From: JBAXTE01 sp037130365
GTDB lineage: Bacteria > Bacteroidota > Bacteroidia > Bacteroidales > WCHB1-69
Direction: 5' to 3'
Assembly: GCA_037130365.1 (NCBI GenBank)
Contig: JBAXTE010000013.1
Span: 1-64,000 of the forward strand
Length of the DNA stretch: 64,000 nt
Part shown: positions 9,226 through 18,969 of the stretch, one piece after another
Layout of the letters: every line of letters begins with the position of its first letter
Position numbering within the stretch: position 1 is the first letter of the stretch
Notes under the pieces: generated by a model
Databases searched by the model: none
Told to the model about the DNA's origin: nothing
The model's input: the letters and a program-made list of their open reading frames with translations, nothing else
Program-made: the position numbers and the translations under genes

Positions 9226-10812
9226 ATGAACTATAAATCAATAATATTATTTTTACTCATCACGAATGCTTTTTCAACTTTCGCACAAGAAACCGTAGAA
9301 ATTAATTCACAAATAACGGATGTGGTAGTCTTTCGTCAAGGTGCTCAAGTTACAAGTCAAGCAAAAACTGTTTTACATGCCGGAGTTAACCATATTACGG
9401 TTTTGGGGAATCCTCAAAATATGGTTTTTGCCTCATTGCAAGTGAATGGTGTTGGAAATTTTACCATTAATTCTGTGAAAAGCAGAATGGATTACTCCAA
9501 TAATGAAAAGTTGAACCTTAAACAACAAGCAATTATTGCAAAACGCGATAGTATCGATGCTCAAATAAGATTGCAGCAAGTGCTTATGGAAGCAACCACT
9601 GAAGAGGAAAGTTTACTAAATTCGAATCTTGAAATTGGCGGCGAACAAACAGGAATCAATATTTTAGAACTGAAGCAAATCGCTGATTACTCTTCAATAA
9701 CCCTAACTCAAATAAAACAAAAACAACAATTGATTAAGGAGAAAATTGAAAAATTAAACAAAGCTCGAAAGTTAATTGAATTGGAACTAAACAATAAAAG
9801 TGAAACAGCCAAAGTGTTTTCTGTGGTAGATTTAGTGCTTACTGCTCCTGTGCAGACAAATGCAGTTATCGAGTTACAATACTTCACTCCCGATGCACAA
9901 TGGGTTCCATTATACGATTTACGAGTAAACGACCTCAACGGGAAGATAAATTTGGCCTATAAAGCCCAAGTTTTTCAATACACTGGCTTAGAATGGAATA
10001 AGGTTCAGCTAACTCTATCTACCGGAAATCCAAGTTCAAATATGCAAAAACCAACAGTTCGCAAAAGATTTGTTGATGCTTATGCCGATGTAAAAAGAAG
10101 AAGAAAAGTTGCGTACACAAAACAAGATGGTGCAATGGGGAGCGTAAGAGGAGCTAGAGTTAGTTCAACAAATGAAAATCAAATTATTCCCGAACAAAAT
10201 CCTACCACCGTTGAATTTCCTATTCCCATTCCTTATACAATCAAAAACAATGATAATGCGACGCTTCTCGAACTAAATAAATTCAATTTTGAAGCTTCCT
10301 ACGAAGTGTATGCAGCTCCAGAATGGGATTTATCTGCTTATCTTACCGCTCAAACTTATGGATGGGAAGGAAATGGTTTTGAGGAAGGAAATATGAATAT
10401 CTTTTTAAGTGGTTCATTTATTGGCGCCATAAACCTCGATCCATCTAGTATTAATGATACGTTGGTGCTGTCGTTGGGCAAAGACAAATCGACGATTATT
10501 GAACGCGAAAAAACAGTAGATTATGCTAAAAATAAAGCATTAACGAATAATGTAGAAGAGACCTATGCCTATACTCTGAAAGTAAAAAATACTCGAAATA
10601 ATATTGTGAAAATTAAAGTAGAAGAGCAAATTCCAATCCCACGTGAAGAGGAAATAAGTGTAAATATCACAAATAAAGGGGATGCTAAATACGACGCTGA
10701 AACTGGAATTTTAACCTGGTCATTAACTCTGAAACCCAAAGAAATGATAACACTAAAATATGGTTATTCGTTAAAACGACCTAAAGATAGAAAAGTGGAA
10801 ATGGTTTATTAG
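9226..10812 (+). CDS. DUF4139 (MuiA-like) protein, tandem paralogue
   Basis: A 528-residue exported protein with a signal peptide ending TFAQ. It has the same layout as its upstream neighbour: a DUF4140-like N domain (VFRQGAQVTSQA), helical segments at about 85-190, and DUF4139 (WVPLYDLRVND, TGLEWNKVQLTLSTGNP). In place of the neighbour's carboxypeptidase-like insert it has a short Arg/Lys-rich linker at about residues 285-320. That linker contains DGAMGSVRGARVSS, which resembles the TonB-plug motif in the vWA protein at 24977-27175 (DGQMGSVRGCRTDG). The C terminus is domain 2 of DUF4139 (GILTWSLTLKPKE). It probably arose by duplication, and the function is unknown. Confidence 0.85.
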   Translation: MNYKSIILFLLITNAFSTFAQETVEINSQITDVVVFRQGAQVTSQAKTVLHAGVNHITVLGNPQNMVFASLQVNGVGNFTINSVKSRMDYSNNEKLNLKQQAIIAKRDSIDAQIRLQQVLMEATTEEESLLNSNLEIGGEQTGINILELKQIADYSSITLTQIKQKQQLIKEKIEKLNKARKLIELELNNKSETAKVFSVVDLVLTAPVQTNAVIELQYFTPDAQWVPLYDLRVNDLNGKINLAYKAQVFQYTGLEWNKVQLTLSTGNPSSNMQKPTVRKRFVDAYADVKRRRKVAYTKQDGAMGSVRGARVSSTNENQIIPEQNPTTVEFPIPIPYTIKNNDNATLLELNKFNFEASYEVYAAPEWDLSAYLTAQTYGWEGNGFEEGNMNIFLSGSFIGAINLDPSSINDTLVLSLGKDKSTIIEREKTVDYAKNKALTNNVEETYAYTLKVKNTRNNIVKIKVEEQIPIPREEEISVNITNKGDAKYDAETGILTWSLTLKPKEMITLKYGYSLKRPKDRKVEMVY

Positions 10813-10925
10813 TCCATAAAGGCGAAAGGTCGTAAAGTCGAAAGTCTATAAAGTCGAAAGTCCATAAAGGCGAAAGGCCATAAAGGCGAAAGGCTATAAA
10901 GGCGAAAGGTCGTAAAGCTTCGAAA
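10812..10925. repeat. Seven-copy 16-bp tandem repeat
   Basis: Seven head-to-tail units begin at 10812, 10828, 10844, 10860, 10876, 10892 and 10908. The first six are exactly 16 bases and the last is 18. The consensus is GKCCATAAAGGCGAAA. Units 1 and 4 are identical, and the others differ at a few positions, mostly pyrimidine swaps. The array starts in the stop codon of the preceding DUF4139 gene. There are no unique spacers, so it is not CRISPR. Confidence 0.9.
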
Positions 10926-11335
10926 AAAATGGTAAAAGACACAAAGTAAAGGGTTTAGAGGGGAAATTTAATCTCGATAAAATATCTCGGGAGTGAAAAG
11001 ATTTTTTGGAGTTTCGATGCCCATATTGTCCAATTCAAACTGTTGAAATATTCAAAAGTATCTAGCTTTTAATTCAGAACAGTTAGATAAACAGTTATTT
11101 GTGCTTTTGTTATTGGTTATTCTTCGTTTTCTCTTTTTGCAAGAATAAATTACTATATTTGCATTTAGAAAATGGGGGTTCAGGTATGTTTTATTGATTA
11201 TGAGATATCGCATTGATAAGACTCAAAGCTATTTATTAACATACTATTATTCCCACCAACTTCCAGCACTCCTCATCGATTGATTATTTTTAGTTACACA
11301 TATTCCAATTTTTTGAAAATATAAAATAAAATAAA
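10926..11335. other. Intergenic region upstream of a giant T9SS gene
   Basis: I see no gene. A candidate -7 box TATATTTG lies at 11154-11161 without a clear -33 element. It would leave a leader of about 165 bases before the ATG at 11336. Confidence 0.45.
11154..11161 (+). promoter_or_regulatory. Candidate -7 box for the 1856-residue T9SS gene
   Basis: TATATTTG matches TAnnTTTG exactly. The nearest upstream TTG is only 14 bases away, so the -33 element is not convincing. Confidence 0.4.
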
Positions 11336-14300
11336 ATGAAACAGTTTATTCCCGCCTTTTTGTTTGTATTACTGCTTAATGGCTTTTTTCTACAAAAGTC
11401 GAACGCCACATCACAAGTTTATTATGTAGACTCAAGTAGGACATCTGGATTAAACGATGGTTCAAATTGGGCAAATGCTTTTACGTCACTTCAAGCAGCT
11501 TTGGATGTTGCAAGCACTTCGGCAGAAATTTGGGTTGCTGTTGGTACGTATAAACCAACCAATGAAGTTGGCGGTATTGGATCTAGATTTTTCGCTTTTC
11601 AACTAAAGAACAATGTTGCTGTTTATGGTGGATTTGCTGGTGTAGAAACCCAATTAAGCGACAGAAATATTGCCCTTAATCAAACAATCCTCAGTGGAGA
11701 TATTGGTATAGTGGGTGATTCCTCAGATAATTGTTTTCACGTTTTCAATCATCCACAAGGATTACACCTTGACAATAGTGCTGTTCTTGACGGTTTTATT
11801 ATTATGGGTGGTTTTGCTTCGGGCGAAAATCCTTTTAGTTTTGGTGGTGGAATGTATAATGACAGCAATAGTCCCTCAATTATTAATTGTAAATTTAGAA
11901 ACAACTTTGCAATAGAATCGGGCGGTGCAATTTATAATATGAATAGTAACCCAAAAATAATTGGATGTTACATTTCTAATAACAATGCTCAATCTGCCGA
12001 CGGTGGCGGTATTTATAATGACGGCAGTAATCCGATAATCACAAATTCTGGCATTGCTTTAAATTATGCACATTACAGTGGTGGAGGTGTTTATAATAGA
12101 AATAACAGTAATCCATTGATTACAAATTGTGTAATTGCCGGAAACAAGGCAATTTATGGCGGAGGTATTTTTAGTCAATATAGCAATCCAACTGTTACAA
12201 ATTGTACTTTTTCTGGAGATTCGGCGTATCAAGGTGGAGCTTTATATTCTACAAGTAATATCACAATAAACAATTCAATTTTTTGGGGAAATAATGCTTG
12301 GTCACTTCAAGGAAAACAAATTTTTGTGGATTCACTAACGACAATAATTAATAATTCTTGCTTTTCTAATGCAGCAAATGATGTTTTTGTTAGACAAGGA
12401 GCTTTTACTCCTACAAGTTGTCAAAACAGTTATCCCGGATATGTGGATCCAACTCACGGAGATTTTAGGCTAGTAAGCGGATCTCCTTGCAAAGATCTTG
12501 GAAATAATATCTATAACTCTGAACTATTAGACATTCGGGGAAATAACAGAATTCAAAATATTGTGATTGATATGGGTGCCTATGAATGGACGTCTGGTGA
12601 TACTGTTGAAGTGATGCCTGTATCTGGCGTGCTGACAAAAACACCAAATACAACAAATATTTGTGAAGGAGCATCAGCGTCGGCTCATTTTACACCAGGA
12701 AGTGGTGGAAATAATATCGACGAATTGAGATATAGAACTTTCGATGGGGCAAATTGGTCTGCTTGGATTAATTACACTTCCGAAACATTAATACCAACAT
12801 CTGGAATCTCAATAATTGAAATTAGAACCCGAAGATTAGCAAATTTTTTCTATAATTCTAGCTATGAAGTTGTAAGTTGGAATATTAATCCATTCCCAAA
12901 AAATGCAGGAACAATTACGGGATTATCAATAGTGTGCCAAGGACAAAACTTAGTAAATTATTCTGTTCCTGAAATTACAAATGCAACATCATATATTTGG
13001 ACTTTGCCATCGGGTGCTATTGGAACAAGTACAACAAACAGTATTTCAATTAATTATGGAGTTACAGCCGTATCAGGAGATATCACTGTAAAAGGAAATA
13101 ATACCTGTGGAAACGGTGGTATATCAACATTAACTATTGCAGTTGATGTGCTACCTTCCGATGCAGAAGCTATTTCTGGAGCTACAACGGTTTGTCAAGG
13201 ACAAAATACTGTTAATTATACTGTTCCGGTAATTACAAATGCAACATCTTATATTTGGACTTTGCCATTGGGAGCCATTGGAACAAGCACAACAAACAGT
13301 ATCTCTGTTGATTATGGCACTTCATCAATATCTGGAGAAATCAAAGTAAAAGGAAATAATACCTGTGGAAATGGCGTGGAATCAACGTTGACTATTGTTG
13401 TTGATCCTTTACCAATAAGTGCTGGAATAATCATTGGCGACACTTCAATTTGCCAAGGACAAATTACAGAGGTTTATACTGTTGCAGAAATTACTGGAGC
13501 CACATCCTATATTTGGACACTGCCATCGGGCGCAGTTGGAACTAGTTCAACAAACAGTATTTCTGTTAATTATAGCGCTGCAATTTCAGGAAATATTACG
13601 GTAAAAGGACATAATTTATGTGGAGATGGTTTACTATCAACCCTGTCGATTGGTTTATATCCAACTGTAACTTCTGCAGGCACAATTTCGGGATTAACCA
13701 CGGTATGCCAAGGTCAAAATTCGGTAACATACACTGTACCTGTTATTTCTGGTGCAACTTCTTACATTTGGACCTTACCATCGGGAGCTACAGGAACGAG
13801 CACAACAAACAGTATCACTGTAAATTATGGAACTACTGCTATTTCAGGAAATATTAGCGTATATGGGCATAATCCCTGTAATGATGGCTCTTTATCAACA
13901 GTAGCAATTATTGTAAATCCATTACCACTAAATCCTGGTAATATTTCAGGAAAACCAATCGTTTGCCAAGGACAAAACAATGTAAACTTTATAGTGGCGC
14001 CAATTCCTGGTGCTTCAACTTACATTTGGACATTACCCTCTGGAGCAATTGGCACTAGCGATACAAACAGAATTTTGGTAAGTTTTACAAATTCAGCTAT
14101 ATCTGGGGTGATTACAGTTAGAGGACATAATGATTGTGGAGATGGTGAAACTTCTTCTTTAACAGTTACCGTATTCCCTTTACCCACTGCTGCCAGCACA
14201 ATAACTGGAACTCCAACGGTTTGTCAAGGCCAAAATGCGGTATTATATTCAGTTCCTCCTATTACAAATGCTGCTTATTATATTTGGACATTGCCTTCTG

Positions 14301-16906
14301 GAGCAATTGGTATAAGTGATACCAGTAGTATTTCAGTAGATTTTAGTGCCACAGCAGTATCTGGAATTATTACGGTAAATGGACATAATTCTTGTGGGGA
14401 TGGAATTTCTTCAAATTTTCCAATTACGGTAGATCCATTACCCGCAAATGCTGGTGAAATTTCAGGAATTGATACCGTTTGTCAAGGTCGAAATAATGTA
14501 ACCTATTCTGTGCCAGTTATTACCGATGCAACATCATACATCTGGACACTGCCTGTTGGAGTTACTGGAACAAGTACAACAAACAGCATAACCGTCGATT
14601 ATCTAAATACTGCAACATCTGGAGAAATTTCTGTTAAAGGAACTAATTCGTGCGGCGATGGCGTTTCTTCAATAATACTCATCACCGTTAATCTTCTCCT
14701 CGATACCGCAGAAACAATTACAGGATTTACTTCAGTCTGTCAAGGTCAAACGAATGTAATTTATTCTGTTCCAGAAATTATTGGTGCAACTTCATACATT
14801 TGGACCTTGCCTTTTGGCGCACCTCAAACAACAACCACAAATAGTATTACCGTTAATTATCCAACAACTGCTATTTCAGGTGAAATTACTGTAAAAGGCA
14901 GAAATTCTTGCGGTGATGGAATAAGTTCATCACTCAATATTACCATAAATCCACTTCCAATTAGTGCAGGAATTATTACTGGAAACACAACTGTTTGTCA
15001 AGGACAGAGCGGGGTAACTTATACGGTTCCCGAAATTACCAATGCGACCTCTTATGTTTGGACATTGCCAAATGGGGCAACAGGTGTTAGCTCTACTAAT
15101 AGCATTACTGTAAATTATTCTACTTCGGCTATTTCTGGTGATATTACAGTAACTGGTCATAATTCATGCGGTGATGGTGTTTCATCTTCATTGGTAATAA
15201 TTGTAAATCCTTTACCTGCGCTTGCAGGAATTATCAGTGGCGATTCAACCATCTGCCCCGGACAAACAGAAGTAATCTATACTGTGCCTACAATCCCTAA
15301 TGCAACATCATATATTTGGACATTACCTTCGGGAGCTATTGGAGCTAGCGATTCAAGTAGTATTTCTGTAAATTATCTTACTACCGCAATATCTGGTAAT
15401 ATTACTGTAAAAGGCCATAATTCCTGCGGTGATGGACTTTCATCAATAAAAAATATAATAATCAACCCTTTCCCTTCAAATGCAGGATTAATTTCTGGAA
15501 ATGCAACTGTGTGTCAAGGTCAAAATATTGTTACTTATACTGTACCCACTATTACAAATTCAACTTCTTATATTTGGACTTTACCTCTTGGAGCAACAGG
15601 GACGAGTGATTCTAATAGCATTGTTGTTAATTACGGCACCTCTGCAATCTCTGGAAATATTACTGTAACTGGTCATAATGCGTGTGGAAATGGAGTAAAT
15701 TCTTCACTTCCAATTACCGTAAATCCTTTACCAGTTGATGCTGGTACAATTGTAGGATTAACAGGAGTGTGTCAAGGACAAAATCTAGTTACTTATTCTG
15801 TTCCCACTATTACGAATGCAACATCATATATTTGGACTTTACCGTCGGGTGCCACTGGTGCTAGCGATTCTAACAGCATTGTGGTTAATTATGGAAATCT
15901 TGCAATCTCTGGTAACATTACTGTAACTGGTCATAATGCTTGTGGAAATGGGGTTGTTTCAACTCATTCAATAACCGTAAATCCAATCTATTCTTTCTCG
16001 GAAAATCACAGTATTTGTCAAGGAGATGTTTATTTTTGGCATGGGGTAGATTATTCAACTGCCAATACTTACACAGCCAATTATACAAGTGTTAATGGTT
16101 GTGACAGTAATTATACCTTAATATTATCCATTAATCCTACTTATGAATTTACCGAAAGCCACAGTATTTGCGATGGTGATTATTTTCCTTGGCAGGATTC
16201 AGTCTATGCAGTTCCGAATACGTATACTGTTAATTACACAACGGTTAATGGGTGTGATAGTACCTATACTTTAGTTTTAACCGCTAATACTGTTTATGAA
16301 TTTACCGAAAATCACAGTATTTGTAATGGTGAAACATATACTTGGCAGGGCGCAAACTACACAACAGCAAATACTTATGCTGCTTATTATGTAAGTAGCA
16401 CTGGCTGTGATAGTAACTATACTCTTGTTTTAACGGTGAACACCGTTGATGTTGATGTAACGCTTTCGGGTGTTACCATTACTGCAAATACAGCTGGGGA
16501 TGGCTATCAATGGCTCGATTGTAATAATTCTTTTACAAGTATTGTTGGCGAAATGTCTCAAAGTTATACTGCCACAATTAATGGAAGTTATGCGGTTAAA
16601 ATTACACAAGGAACGTGCACAGATACTTCCGCTTGTATACAAATTGTGGATGTAGGCATCGCTGCAAATTCAAAAAAAGAAATCTCTATTTATCCAAATC
16701 CAGTATCTAATGAGTTGTATATCGATTATGAACAAAATCCTACAAGCATCAATTTTGAAATTTTAAATTCAATTGGACAAGTTGTTTACAAAGGTTCTTT
16801 GGGTAAAAGAGCCATTATTCAAACAACCAATTTTGCTCCAGGAGTTTATATAATTAAGATGGATAATGGGCTGCCTTTTCAATTTAATAAAATCATAAAA
16901 CAATAA
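11336..16906 (+). CDS. Giant T9SS surface protein: beta-helix, 12 PKD-like repeats, sorting domain
   Basis: A 1856-residue secreted protein. A signal peptide (1-25) is followed by a right-handed parallel beta-helix at about 28-420, of the type with YYVDSS...GSNWANAF near its start and Gly-rich NGGG-type rungs. A linker domain leads to 12 tandem PKD-like repeats of about 86 residues (524-1551). Each repeat has C-x-G-Q, a conserved YIWTLP tryptophan and a second Cys in CG(D/N)G, so one disulfide per repeat is likely. Three 51-residue repeats follow (1552-1704; HSIC-x-G, NGCDS-Y-TL), then an Ig-like domain. A T9SS type A sorting domain ends the protein (from ISIYPNPVSNELYID, about 1780). It is expected to be anchored at the cell surface or released. 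The ligand is unknown; adhesion is the likely role. Confidence 0.9.
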   Translation: MKQFIPAFLFVLLLNGFFLQKSNATSQVYYVDSSRTSGLNDGSNWANAFTSLQAALDVASTSAEIWVAVGTYKPTNEVGGIGSRFFAFQLKNNVAVYGGFAGVETQLSDRNIALNQTILSGDIGIVGDSSDNCFHVFNHPQGLHLDNSAVLDGFIIMGGFASGENPFSFGGGMYNDSNSPSIINCKFRNNFAIESGGAIYNMNSNPKIIGCYISNNNAQSADGGGIYNDGSNPIITNSGIALNYAHYSGGGVYNRNNSNPLITNCVIAGNKAIYGGGIFSQYSNPTVTNCTFSGDSAYQGGALYSTSNITINNSIFWGNNAWSLQGKQIFVDSLTTIINNSCFSNAANDVFVRQGAFTPTSCQNSYPGYVDPTHGDFRLVSGSPCKDLGNNIYNSELLDIRGNNRIQNIVIDMGAYEWTSGDTVEVMPVSGVLTKTPNTTNICEGASASAHFTPGSGGNNIDELRYRTFDGANWSAWINYTSETLIPTSGISIIEIRTRRLANFFYNSSYEVVSWNINPFPKNAGTITGLSIVCQGQNLVNYSVPEITNATSYIWTLPSGAIGTSTTNSISINYGVTAVSGDITVKGNNTCGNGGISTLTIAVDVLPSDAEAISGATTVCQGQNTVNYTVPVITNATSYIWTLPLGAIGTSTTNSISVDYGTSSISGEIKVKGNNTCGNGVESTLTIVVDPLPISAGIIIGDTSICQGQITEVYTVAEITGATSYIWTLPSGAVGTSSTNSISVNYSAAISGNITVKGHNLCGDGLLSTLSIGLYPTVTSAGTISGLTTVCQGQNSVTYTVPVISGATSYIWTLPSGATGTSTTNSITVNYGTTAISGNISVYGHNPCNDGSLSTVAIIVNPLPLNPGNISGKPIVCQGQNNVNFIVAPIPGASTYIWTLPSGAIGTSDTNRILVSFTNSAISGVITVRGHNDCGDGETSSLTVTVFPLPTAASTITGTPTVCQGQNAVLYSVPPITNAAYYIWTLPSGAIGISDTSSISVDFSATAVSGIITVNGHNSCGDGISSNFPITVDPLPANAGEISGIDTVCQGRNNVTYSVPVITDATSYIWTLPVGVTGTSTTNSITVDYLNTATSGEISVKGTNSCGDGVSSIILITVNLLLDTAETITGFTSVCQGQTNVIYSVPEIIGATSYIWTLPFGAPQTTTTNSITVNYPTTAISGEITVKGRNSCGDGISSSLNITINPLPISAGIITGNTTVCQGQSGVTYTVPEITNATSYVWTLPNGATGVSSTNSITVNYSTSAISGDITVTGHNSCGDGVSSSLVIIVNPLPALAGIISGDSTICPGQTEVIYTVPTIPNATSYIWTLPSGAIGASDSSSISVNYLTTAISGNITVKGHNSCGDGLSSIKNIIINPFPSNAGLISGNATVCQGQNIVTYTVPTITNSTSYIWTLPLGATGTSDSNSIVVNYGTSAISGNITVTGHNACGNGVNSSLPITVNPLPVDAGTIVGLTGVCQGQNLVTYSVPTITNATSYIWTLPSGATGASDSNSIVVNYGNLAISGNITVTGHNACGNGVVSTHSITVNPIYSFSENHSICQGDVYFWHGVDYSTANTYTANYTSVNGCDSNYTLILSINPTYEFTESHSICDGDYFPWQDSVYAVPNTYTVNYTTVNGCDSTYTLVLTANTVYEFTENHSICNGETYTWQGANYTTANTYAAYYVSSTGCDSNYTLVLTVNTVDVDVTLSGVTITANTAGDGYQWLDCNNSFTSIVGEMSQSYTATINGSYAVKITQGTCTDTSACIQIVDVGIAANSKKEISIYPNPVSNELYIDYEQNPTSINFEILNSIGQVVYKGSLGKRAIIQTTNFAPGVYIIKMDNGLPFQFNKIIKQ
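12905..15988 (+). repeat. 12 tandem coding repeats of about 257 bp (PKD-like domains)
   Basis: Twelve consecutive units of about 86 codons within the giant gene. Each carries VCQGQ (unit 10 has ICPGQ and unit 7 has VCQGR), ATSYIWTLP and a CG(D/N)G block (CNDG in unit 4). Third-position differences are many, so the array is old or under diversifying drift rather than newly expanded. Confidence 0.92.
15989..16447 (+). repeat. Three tandem 153-bp coding repeats
   Basis: Units of exactly 51 codons start at 15989, 16142 and 16295. Each has the pattern Y-x-F-(S/T)-E-x-H-S-I-C, a Trp, NTY and GCDSxYTL. They sit between the PKD-like array and the sorting region. Confidence 0.9.
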
Positions 16907-16930
16907 TTTCACATTAATCCAAGGGATCAT

Positions 16931-17067
16931 TTGAAATTTAGGATGGCTTGCCCTCGTCTTCAAACGGGGCTTGCCCTCCTTATTTGACAGGGTTAAATAC
17001 TCTATGCTAATATGAACTATTGATTATTTTTGAGTTATTGGAGTAAATCATATTAGCATACGATATT
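16931..17067 (-). repeat. Intergenic repeat, copy C (reverse orientation)
   Basis: This copy reads in the opposite direction to the copies at 37446-37587 and 47586-47716. It holds TTGAAATTTAGGATG (16931-16945; 14 of 15 match to the reverse complement of the other copies) and ends with ATTAGCATACGATATT. It also has a 13-bp perfect inverted repeat, TATGCTAATATGA (17003-17015) with its complement at 17048-17060. An extra stretch containing two copies of CTTGCCCTC interrupts it. It lies between convergent gene ends. Confidence 0.6.
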
Positions 17068-17095
17068 GCTTTTTAATATTCATTTAATACCAGTT

Positions 17096-18097
17096 TTAAT
17101 TGCAACAAGAATTTATATATTCGGCAACATCCGAAGCCTTAATTTCTGTCATACAAGTGCATTCGCCTCCTTTGCTACATTTGTTACATTCCGCTTCTTT
17201 TACAAACACTTTCGATTTATAACCAATTGGAGCCCAGCGACCTGGATGCATCGGCTTTATTGGTGGATAAATTCCAATAGTATTAATACCAAGAGCCGAT
17301 GCAATATGAAGAGGTCCGGTGCTACAAGCAACGAGAAAATCAGCTTTTGCAATCAATGCAATTAATTGAATTAAACTTAATTTACCACTAACATCAACAA
17401 CATTTTGAAATGGCTCTACTAAAATGCTTCTATACATTTTTCCCTCATCTTCTGAGCCAGTGAGAATAATGTTGTACTTTTCGGATGGCAATAATGAAAT
17501 AAGTTGAGCAAAATTTGCCAATCCCCATTCCCGAGCACTCCCTTTAGATTTAGAATGCAGTAAAATATTTTTCTTACTCTTATCAATAAAAAGGTCAACT
17601 TCGTGATGATCTTTATTGATTTCAAAGCCCGATAATTGCTGCATTTTATCAAGATTGTATGCAACCTCAGCGATAAGTGGTTTTAAAAGTTGAAAATTCA
17701 ATTGACTTTCGTGAAGTGTTGAATTCTTTCTCGAAAAATGAACTAACTTATTGCAAGTAAGCCAATGATATGGGCGATGCGATGTGCCAATTCGCATAGG
17801 AATTTTTGCGGCGTAAGCCACCTTAGCAAACTCTTTATTTGGAAAAACATGAATAACAACATCTAAATTAAATGCTTTAATTGCGGCTACCTGCTCGTCG
17901 AAATCTTCAGATCCAAGCAAGTCCCAACTTACAAAATGATCAATATATGTAGAACATTCTATTAATGGACGTGTGTAATTTTTTCCCAGAAAATAAATCT
18001 CAGAATTTGGAAATTGCTGTTTAAGATAGCCTGTCAGAGGAAGTGTAAGCATTACATCTCCAAGACTGTCGGTTCTGCTGATTAATATTCGTTTCAT
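17096..18097 (-). CDS. Glycosyltransferase family 9 (heptosyltransferase-like)
   Basis: A 333-residue GT-B fold enzyme of family 9, which adds heptose or another sugar to lipid A core or a surface glycan at the inner face of the inner membrane. The N-terminal GDVMLTLPL acceptor motif and the C-terminal donor motif CSTGPLHIASALG are both present. A Cys-rich C-terminal stretch (ECNKCSKGGECTCM) is common in Bacteroidota members. It is the last gene of a four-gene minus-strand run (oxyR, SanA-like, GT2, this one) with a 76-base gap to the GT2 gene. The donor sugar is not predictable. Confidence 0.9.
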   Translation of the reverse strand: MKRILISRTDSLGDVMLTLPLTGYLKQQFPNSEIYFLGKNYTRPLIECSTYIDHFVSWDLLGSEDFDEQVAAIKAFNLDVVIHVFPNKEFAKVAYAAKIPMRIGTSHRPYHWLTCNKLVHFSRKNSTLHESQLNFQLLKPLIAEVAYNLDKMQQLSGFEINKDHHEVDLFIDKSKKNILLHSKSKGSAREWGLANFAQLISLLPSEKYNIILTGSEDEGKMYRSILVEPFQNVVDVSGKLSLIQLIALIAKADFLVACSTGPLHIASALGINTIGIYPPIKPMHPGRWAPIGYKSKVFVKEAECNKCSKGGECTCMTEIKASDVAEYINSCCN

Positions 18098-18173
18098 CTT
18101 TATTTATGTCCATACGGACAATATTAAACCTGTTTTTTAACTCTTTTTATTGATATAGAACCCCAAAGGCTAT

Positions 18174-18938
18174 CTACTTATGATGATTAATCCTATATAA
18201 ATCCCTCGCTCGAGCATATTTTAAGTATGTGGCAAAAGCAGACATTTTGGATATTTGAAATCCAGTATACCCATCGAGGAACCCTAGTTTTATAATATAA
18301 TCTCTAAAAAACTTAACTGGTGCTGCCGAAATCAGTTTCAATAATGAAGGGCAATATCCTTTTTCTGCCAATTCTTTCGACGAAATTGCCGTAAATTTAT
18401 CTACTTGCTTGATGTGATCATCTATCGAATAATAGGAATAATGAAGCAAGTCGCCATCTATTAGCATCGGTGTTTCGTTGGAATTCAATTCATATTTTTC
18501 GTGTAAAGCACCACCTGTCCAAGCCCCTTTTTCTTTAAAAAACAGACGAAGTTTTCGATCTGGATACCAGCCACAATGTTTAACCCAACTTCCGCAGTAA
18601 TTAGTAAGTCGATTCATTGAATAGCCATTTGCTGATGGATTTTTTTTGGCAGCAATAATCGACAGTAATAACTTTTCGTTTGGAGCCTCGTCGGCATCTA
18701 TAGAAAACACGAACGGATACGATGCCTGAGCTACAGCAAAGTTTTTCTGTTCGGTATATCCCAAAAATGGTTGTTGAATTACCTTGGCTCCCATCTTCTC
18801 ACAAATAGCTACGGTTGCATCTGTCGAAGCAGAATCGACAATTACAATTTCGTCTGCAATACCTTTAACGCTCTCGAGGCATCGAGCAATATTCTTTTCC
18901 TCGTTATATGTGATTATTACTACTGAGAGTTTTTCCAT
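18174..18938 (-). CDS. Glycosyltransferase family 2 (WaaE/KdtX-like)
   Basis: A 254-residue GT-A fold enzyme. SVVIITYNEEKNIARCLESV at the N terminus binds the nucleotide sugar. The DxD motif is DAD at residues 81-83 (SIDADEAP). The GWYPDRKLRLFFKEKG segment and the overall length match the WaaE-like lipopolysaccharide core glucosyltransferase group. It acts at the cytoplasmic face of the inner membrane. Its neighbour downstream is a GT9 enzyme, so both probably build the same core or surface glycan. The gap to the upstream SanA-like gene is 31 bases. Confidence 0.9.
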   Translation of the reverse strand: MEKLSVVIITYNEEKNIARCLESVKGIADEIVIVDSASTDATVAICEKMGAKVIQQPFLGYTEQKNFAVAQASYPFVFSIDADEAPNEKLLLSIIAAKKNPSANGYSMNRLTNYCGSWVKHCGWYPDRKLRLFFKEKGAWTGGALHEKYELNSNETPMLIDGDLLHYSYYSIDDHIKQVDKFTAISSKELAEKGYCPSLLKLISAAPVKFFRDYIIKLGFLDGYTGFQISKMSAFATYLKYARARDLYRINHHK

Positions 18939-18969
18939 TTTTTCCTTATTCAGTTTATAAAAATCTGCA

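Noticed and set aside
10812..10925. CRISPR-like short repeats
   Set aside because: Units are contiguous 16-mers without spacers, so this is a simple tandem repeat.
13618..13857. Open frames on other strands or frames inside the giant repeat genes
   Set aside because: They mirror the repeat structure of the real genes, have no start signals and encode Cys/Trp/His-biased sequence typical of shadow frames.
12905..15988. Regular repeats that could suggest CRISPR
   Set aside because: The repeats are about 257 bp, in frame inside one long gene, and encode PKD-like domains; there are no spacers or cas genes.
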